Positions 57,575 to 64,000 of a DNA stretch of 64,000 nt are shown here, piece by piece. How positions within the stretch are numbered: position 1 is the first letter of the stretch; every line of letters starts with the position of its first letter. Location: assembly GCA_963921425.1 (NCBI GenBank), contig OY992835.1, positions 14,880,001-14,944,000 of the forward strand. Direction: 5' to 3'. The DNA comes from Dryas octopetala (taxonomy: Eukaryota; Streptophyta; Magnoliopsida; Rosales; Rosaceae). Below the pieces are notes generated by a model. The model made no database searches. It was not told the DNA's origin and saw only the letters and a program-made list of their open reading frames with translations. The translations under genes were made by a program, and so were the position numbers.

Positions 57575-59314
57575 CTCAATAAATATAAAAACAATTTGGT
57601 TTGAGCTTGACACAAATTGCATATCTTAATCTTTGATCTAGTTATCCTCTCGTGAAGGAAGGGAAGCTAATTTCATTGTGCAAGTGTGAATTAATACTAA
57701 ATTTATTACAAGCCAAATCATGAGTTGAAATGTTATGATACCACATACAACACCGTTTTTCATACCCATAAACAGCTACAATTACTTTTTACTTTTAGTA
57801 TTAAAAATTAGATTGGCTCAGCCCTAAATATGTTTGGTCCAAACCATGTCTGATGTGAGGGCCTTGAGAATTTAGGTTGGGCTCGAGTCCTGCCCATAGA
57901 CCAAGAATCTTAGAGGCCAGAAGTGGTGGGCCATTGAATAATGCCTAATTAGGCCTAATGAAAACTTTAAATAAATGATAAAATATTACCAAATTTGCAA
58001 GTATAGACTATAGAGACTACCTTGAACACATGACTATTAGTAATAACAAAAACAAAACCAATAAGCCACAATTTTTTATTTCTGAATAATTAGAAATATA
58101 ACGAGCCTACCTAAAAAATAAAAACAAAAGATATATAACGAGCCTAAGCTCTACCCTATGCACATTCGAATTGACCGGGTCGTCCACAATGATCGGTAGT
58201 CCGAACTAGCTAGGCTGGCCCATGGTCCAAAAGATATACCCACAAATTCAATTGCTTTTTGAATTGAAGTGTTAATTGCTAAATTAATTTAATAGATAAT
58301 TCATAACATAAGTAGGTCATACCATACCTCTATTAGAGAGAGATTGTATCAAAATGTGGACACCTAACATTATTGTTAATACTATAATTGAATTTTGCTT
58401 AAAGGGTTTTTTTTTTTTTTTTTAGGTAACAATAGTTTAAAGTTGTTTATTTTTCTTTTAGGACATGATAAATGCACTCCAAAATTATTCTTTCACACTC
58501 TCTTTAGTGAGTGGTTATTTTTTGAACACTTCCTAATTTAAGGGGAGGGGAATCCCTATTATTAGCACTTAGCTCAACTAGAAAACGGTGTAAAAGTTGA
58601 GTCATTTTGCTAAAATTTTCTTTTTTAAAAAATGCAAATAACAATTTCCTTGTTTTTCATTAATCATCAATAATTATCGTTCATGAGATTTGATTTCAAA
58701 ATTTTCTCCCACAAAGGGAGACTCGGTGCCACTATAAATTTAATTTGTTTAAAGCTATTTGCTTAAATGGAAGTAAGTGTCTTAACCTCATACTCTGATT
58801 CTTTCCCATCCTAATAACAATGAACCCTCAGCGGAAAAATGAAAATTGATATAGAAATAGAAACCAAACCAGATTTTAATTTTTCACCTAATCCATAACA
58901 ATCACATATGGAATATCGTTTCAGGAAATCTAGCTAACTGCCATATTTAACAAAAGACAAATAATTAATTCCTATATCTTCATTAGTAAAACAAATTAAT
59001 ATACTTTCTGTTTTCTTTATATATTTGTACGGTAATAATTATTTACACGCCTGACAATATGAACTTTTGTTTGGCCAATGGCAATATGAACTTTTAATTT
59101 TCAGGATATGAAAATCCTAACAAGTCTAAGAGGGATTCTATTACAATTAATTATGGATATGTCATATTTGGTATTATCAATCTAGCTATAGATATATGTC
59201 ACATGTACAATACCCACCTAGCCTATATAAACCCTAGCTTCTACACAGCATTCAGCACTCAGCATTCAGATATATATAGCTGGCTAGCTAGGTGTTTAAT
59301 TGGTAGAAGAGAAA
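57575..59314. other. Intergenic sequence and upstream region of the next thionin-like gene
   Basis: From about 58020 the sequence parallels 45040-45580 (TTGAACACATGACTA; CAATTTTTTATTT; CTATGCACAT). This is the duplicated promoter region. A poly-T run is at about 58408. Confidence 0.45.
59224..59231 (+). promoter_or_regulatory. TATA box of the thionin-like gene at 59315
   Basis: TATATAAA is preceded by CAATACCCACCTAGCC, as in the copy at 45582. It lies 84 bp before the ATG. Confidence 0.7.
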
Positions 59315-59592
59315 ATGGAGGGGAAACAAATCAAGTCCATAGTGCTTTTTTGCTTTGTGTTGGGATTGCTCATAGGACAATCCACAGCTCAGTTCCAATT
59401 GTGCTATGGTGCTTGCTTCATCGCATGTATGGTCCAACCACCACACAACCTTCTCAAGTGTGGCTTTAGTTGCTTGAAAAAGTGCATCTTACCTGCTCCT
59501 TTAGACATGCAATCAAACCCTCATCACTTCTGCAAGCTTGGTTGTGCTACTTCTTTGTGCACCAATATCAGCACCGAATATAACCCAAGTAA

Positions 59593-59658
<66 letters not shown>

Positions 59659-59826
59659 TATTATTTTTTTTTGTCTCTCTTTCTATGTTTGGTGCTTAAT
59701 TTTGTGTGTATGTATTAGACTCACCTTGTTTTTTTTGGCTCTTTTTTAGATGAAGAAAAGGTGAAAACTTGTGTGGATTCTTGCACTGGGTCTTGCGCCA
59801 ATGTTTATGCATTAACAAAGAACTAA
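59315..59826 (+). CDS. Thionin-like secreted cysteine-rich peptide
   Basis: Two exons, 59315-59588 and 59750-59826, in phase; 116 residues. The start MEGKQIKSIVLFCFVLGLL leads to a signal peptide ending near QSTAQ. It has CYGACFIAC, CGFSCLKKC, FCKLGCATSLC and, in exon 2, CVDSCTGSC. It is the closest relative of the gene at 45582 but lacks its Pro-rich insert. The intron contains a (CT)n microsatellite of about 58 bp starting about ten bases after the donor. It is intact; the family role is presumed secreted defence or signalling. Confidence 0.85.
59598..59656. repeat. (CT)n microsatellite in an intron
   Basis: About 29 dinucleotide units, starting just inside the intron. The sister intron at 45883 has only about eight units, so the length varies between copies. 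Confidence 0.95.
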
Positions 59827-60619
59827 GTGTTTGATTTGATAATTAATTGCAACTGAATAAAACCAATTGATTTTATTTTTATGAGCTTGTGGTTGTACCT
59901 TTCAAGCAAGATTAATATATACAATTTATGTTGCGAGTCTGTGCTCTATGATGGTGATGTTAGTAATTCCATGTGTTGAAAATATATTGGTTTTTTTTTT
60001 ACACATTAGCAATGTCATTATGTGGATCCGATACACTTAATAATTTCTTCAAATAAAACTACAAAATATGCATTATAAGACAATTATAGACTTTCCATAT
60101 GAAAGATAGAAAATTCAAAAAATCAATGCTCTATTTTATTTCACAAAAGTATTATTCGGTCTTAATTATGCTTTTTCTTTATGTCAGGCAGACTATTCCT
60201 TAAATCTCTTTATTTGGCCTTTTTTGCAAATGAGCCAATATTTTTTTTGGCATTGTTGTTTAAAAGTTGTCATTGTATGTAAATTTCTAAGGATAGACTC
60301 GATGAATTGTAACTAAAAAATGAAAAATCAATTAGAATTGTGATTTCAAATAGGTGGGGGAATGCCAGAGCAGGAAGACACCTAAAGCCAAAACCTAATG
60401 AAAGCCATGAACTTAATTGAGAGTATAAACACCATAACATGCACAAAGCCAATTCACCAATCCCGATCAGACAGCCTATGTATCCCACATTCCCACGTCC
60501 CAACAAACAACTAGCTCCGGTTCAAATTTATCCCACGTCTCAACAATCAACTATGTATCCCACGTCCTCAACTCGATCTTCACAAATCATTATACATATT
60601 ATATGTATTTTATAAATAA
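59827..60619. other. Intergenic sequence
   Basis: No gene or defined element was recognised. Confidence 0.35.
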
Positions 60620-61430
60620 AGAATGATATCCACCTTTTTTTTTTATTATTCTCATTCGACAATGTATTTTCATAAGTTTTTTTTTTTTTCATATTTATTA
60701 CATAAACTTTGACATTTGTCTTAATGTGGTACTTAAACTTTTATTTGTCCCAATTGAGTACCTAAACTTTTATTTTGTGTCTAATGGTACCAAAATGAAT
60801 TTTTGTTAAAATTGTCAACAAAAATTAGGGGCAAGATGATCACTTCAAAAAAATTATATTTTAATTATAATTTTTTGTTTTTTTTTTGTTTGTTGTGTTT
60901 TGTTTTTATAATTTTAAACATATAAAGAAAATAATTAAAATATAATTTGTTTTAGTGACTATATTACCCCTAACTTTTGTTGACAATTTTAACATAAATT
61001 CATTTCGGTACCTATTAGATACAAAATAAAAGTTTAGGTACTCAATTGGGACACATAAAAGTTTATATACCACATTAAGACAATGGTCAAAGTTTAGGTA
61101 CCGAATATGAGAAAAAAAAAAAACTCATTTTCATAATTAGAACTGTTCATCTTTTAGATAATTATTTAAAAATTATTTCTGTAAAAAATCAACTAAATCA
61201 GAAATCATTTGATTATATAATCGTTCAAAATAAACTAATGAAGACTCAAATTGATACCAAAACCGTTTGTATATTTGATCATATTTACATAACCAAACGA
61301 TTTCTGATTTGGTTGATTTTTTGCAGAGATGATCTTCATAGTTAGATCTAAAAAATAAACTATTTCGATCATAAATTTACAATGCATAATTAAATAATAA
61401 AGGAGAAAGTCAGTTGAAAAAGTGCTTTTA
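60620..61430. mobile_element. Foldback MITE, interrupted
   Basis: The outer arms resemble the element at 57190 (GAATGATATCCACCTT; TTTATTATTCTCATTCGACAATG; AAAAAATCAACTAAATCAGAAATCATTTG-type inner arm and its mirror GATTTGGTTGATTTTTTGCAG). It is split by the element at 60676-61126. The right end is inferred at about 61430. Confidence 0.65.
60676..61126. mobile_element. MITE nested inside a foldback MITE
   Basis: Flanked by ATTTTCATAA at 60666-60675 and 61127-61136, a 10-bp duplication of Mutator type. It is an inverted repeat over most of its length: CCTAAACTTTTATTTTGT and ACAAAATAAAAGTTTAGG; TTTGTTGACAATTTTAAC and its mirror. No coding frame. Confidence 0.85.
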
Positions 61431-62155
61431 TAATTAAGATCTCTTACCAAACTGAGGTGTTAATCAAATCAATGTAATAAATTATGAATAAAGTTAATTT
61501 ATAATGCTAAATGAGGAACCAAATTTCAGTTATAAATTTGAATATTCCTCAATGTCATAATTAAATTTTACTAAACCTTGATAGCTTCTTTTTTTTTTTT
61601 TTTTTTTTCTTTTTATCAGATGAGATCGAATTTATAATCTAGAATAATGCTATTTGAACCAAATTAAGTGACCAAATAGCATTACTCCATAATCTATGCT
61701 ATGCATAATTTCAATTATGCTCTAGAATAATAGAGTTTAATCTTGATTGATTTGTATCTTTTACCCAATCCATCGACGGTCAAACAAGGAATAGCCTTGA
61801 ATCCATCTGCCATATACGACAAATGAAAAATGACCTCTTAGTCATTAGCTAGACAAAATATTGGTATCTATCTTCTTCATTAGAAATCCTAAATATGATT
61901 TATAAGGGAACTGAATCACGTACCATAAACATAAACATTACCATTAATTGTAGTATTCTGTATTCCCAATGGAGGAAGATTTTCTTATAATGTTGTGCCA
62001 TATTCGAAGTTTCAGTTAGAGTACTTATCAATCTAATTATGCCCATACATACCCACGTACCTATATAAATCCTTCTATGAGAGTGGGAGGCTTGCCAATT
62101 AGCATTCAGTTATATAGATAGGCTTATAGCTAATAATGTGTTTGGAAGAAGAGAA
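61431..62155. other. Intergenic sequence and remnant promoter
   Basis: The part from about 61750 (TTACCCAATCCATCGAC, TATATAAA at about 62061, GAGGCTTGCCAATTAGCATTCAG) corresponds to the thionin-like promoter seen at 45582 and 59315. Confidence 0.45.
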
Positions 62156-62240
62156 ATGGAAAGGAAAATTGTTAGGTCTTTAGTGGTGGTTTGTAAGGTG
62201 TTGGGGTTGCTCAATGCTCATAGGGACTCGAGGCATTGAG
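62156..62240 (+). pseudogene. 5' stub of a thionin-like copy
   Basis: Promoter, leader and the first ~20 codons match the family (MERKIVRSLVVVCKVLGLL). The similarity then ends, and the frame stops at TGA at about 62238. No cysteine motifs follow. It is a truncated duplicate. Confidence 0.75.
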
Positions 62241-63551
62241 GGTTGGGATTCGAGGAAAGGAGTTCGGGTCCAAAGCTCGGGGTATGGGTTCAAGTGAATA
62301 TTCTAACTGAAATGGATACTTATCACTTCTAATTGAGCATTGCTCATTCTATTGTCTTAGAGGAATGAGAATGCTTATTACATTTAGCCAACCAAGAAAG
62401 TTTTAGAGGAATAAGGAAACTCATTTCACACTATATTAGGTAATCTTTCTATTAAAAAAACTATATGCATGGGTGAAACTAAACGATCGATCATTTCAAT
62501 ATTTCATAGGAAAGCTCATCATTCTAGTCAGAAGACTCAGAACGACAAATCTCAAAAGGTTTATTTCCCTCCATATCAACCAACTTTAGTTGAAAACTAA
62601 ATAGGAAATAAAAAACCAAAACAATACCAATCTTCTTCCAAATCATTCATTTTCCTTATTTTTTTTTTTTAAAAATCTCCATATAAAAGAATAAGCATCA
62701 TTCTTCCTTTATTTTCCTTACTATGTTTCCCTTTTTTATTGGTAAGATGGGGCTGAAGCCCAAAAACAAAAGACAAAACAAGGGACAACCCCGGGCAAGG
62801 ACAAACCAAAACTATCATTGGGTTTATCTTGCAAGATAAATACAGCACCTAAAGGAAATTCTGAAAATTAATCAAATTGCACCTATTGCACACGAGACCA
62901 TTTTCCAAGACCAAATGAACAGCTAGAAGTCTTCACCACCGTCTATAAAAGTACCATTCTTTTATAGTACCCCAAAGCCAAAGGATTGAAATATATACTA
63001 GCAAGATAAGAATATAAATCAAGCACACAAAGAAGAAAGATGTCATGAAATGAGGTTATGATGCAAATGGTGGATTTCTCATTTCATTTCATTTCCATGA
63101 GGGCAATGTAAGGCAGTCTACATCAGATTGCGTCCATTACCACCTCAATCGTTTTCACTTTCCAGATAATTCTCCAAAGAGACAAGTGGCTAATAAAATG
63201 ATTAATCTAAGCAAGAAAATTTTTACTATCTGACACAACAGTTCAATATATTATCTATTGCAGATGAAGGGGCCAACTATAAAACTGTGTCATGCATTCA
63301 ACATCCCAAAAGCTTAATGCAGTCTAAACCTAAGATTTAACCAGAATGAAGTTAACATTGGTCTTTCAAAGACTAGACTGACATTAAACTACAACAAAAT
63401 GGACAGGACTCTATAACTCTGCTACAAAAGGGCTTAGGAATTGCCGAACTCTAAAACAACTTTGTTTTCTTCCCAAAAGGGAAAAGGACAGCAACTAGAC
63501 AAACTCGTGACAGGAAAATAGAACTCACTGAGCATTGGCATTGGCCTCCTT
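62241..63551. other. Intergenic sequence and 3' UTR of the NUP50 gene
   Basis: No other gene is seen. The stretch nearest 63551 is the probable 3' UTR of the minus-strand gene. A GGGGCTGAAGCCC palindromic motif at about 62748 may mark a small repeat. Confidence 0.35.
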
Positions 63552-64000
63552 TTAATCATCAGAAGCCTTGGGGGAATTTTCAGGAGTCTTCATAGCCGCA
63601 GGCGTCTTACCTTTATGTGCTGTAACAGCAGTGCGAAATTCCTCAACTATAGAACCATCCTTGAACTTCAAAGCAAAGGTGGAAAGCCCATCCTTCTTTT
63701 CATCGATACTATTCATGCAGGCAAATGTTACACCTTTCTTCTCCATATTTGTGAGCTTCATATCTGGGTAAAGACTTGCATTCAAAATTAACTTCCTAAT
63801 TCCCTTGAGTCTCATAACAAGTCTGGCTCTTTCAGTCCCAGATTCAGATACATTAACCTTCAGATCTCCCTTTCCACGTTCTTTCCAGCCTCCATCAATA
63901 AATTCAAATAGCGCAGCATCAGCAGTGAAAACTGCTTTTTCATTTTCTTCGCCAGTCTCAACTGAAACCTCTTGCATTGAAGGGAAACCACTACCTTCAC
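63552..64000 (-). CDS. NUP50: RanBP1-domain nucleoporin, NUP50-like (C-terminal part)
   Basis: The frame is open from the window edge to TAA at 63552-63554, so only about the last 149 codons are present. It reads [32 protein letters not shown], then [30 protein letters not shown] and [18 protein letters not shown], which is a RanBP1-type Ran-binding domain at the C-terminus. This is the layout of plant NUP50 proteins, which act at the nuclear basket in Ran-dependent import. The ATG at 63977 is an internal methionine, because the frame and the family similarity continue upstream of it. The FG-repeat N-terminal part lies outside the window. Confidence 0.9.
   Translation of the reverse strand, partial: EGSGFPSMQEVSVETGEENEKAVFTADAALFEFIDGGWKERGKGDLKVNVSESGTERARLVMRLKGIRKLILNASLYPDMKLTNMEKKGVTFACMNSIDEKKDGLSTFALKFKDGSIVEEFRTAVTAHKGKTPAAMKTPENSPKASDD

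Overview
The window is nuclear DNA from a flowering plant, most probably a woody eudicot (Rosaceae is plausible but not proven). The evidence is AT-rich intergenic sequence, GT-AG introns, plant-specific gene families (F-box/LRR, thionin-like, neprosin, plant-type nucleoporin NUP50) and plant transposon lineages (CACTA, Copia, foldback MITEs). No bacterial, organellar, tRNA or rRNA genes were seen.

Layout. 1-5200: remnants of a non-autonomous LTR retrotransposon present as tandem partial copies, with a 38-bp satellite-like array. 5649-10013 (-): a complete four-exon GT4-type glycosyltransferase. 12333-12869 (-): a weak candidate small gene. 13344-17196 (-): a complete nine-exon CASC3/Barentsz (MLN51) exon-junction-complex protein. 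17.9-20.9 kb: intergenic sequence with MITEs. 20943-21414 (-): the first thionin-like gene. 24730-26594 (+): a complete three-exon F-box/LRR gene. 27.1 kb: a neprosin pseudogene fragment. 28.2-62.2 kb: an expanding and decaying cluster of small secreted cysteine-rich peptide genes. 63552-64000 (-): the 3' part of a RanBP1-domain nucleoporin (NUP50) that runs off the window.

The cluster holds two families. One is thionin-like: intact two-exon genes at 20943, 28267, 45582 and 59315, and broken copies at 30200, 43088 and 62156. The other is an unnamed family (32002-32358, 33741-34085 and 35365/38332-38638) whose three copies all lose their reading frame in the same short loop before a conserved cysteine-rich C-terminus.

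Mobile elements have reshaped the cluster. A 5'-truncated Copia element sits in the first codons of one peptide gene with a 5-bp flanking duplication. A 5'-truncated LINE has a 12-bp target duplication and was later split by a Harbinger-like MITE with a TAA duplication. An 831-bp element with a 7-bp duplication separates the promoter of one thionin-like pseudogene from its ATG. A complete 9.8-kb CACTA element (46897-56705; 14-bp terminal repeats, AGA duplication) carries two intact multi-exon transposase genes and arrays of a subterminal 13-mer. Several foldback MITEs share a motif with the CACTA interior.
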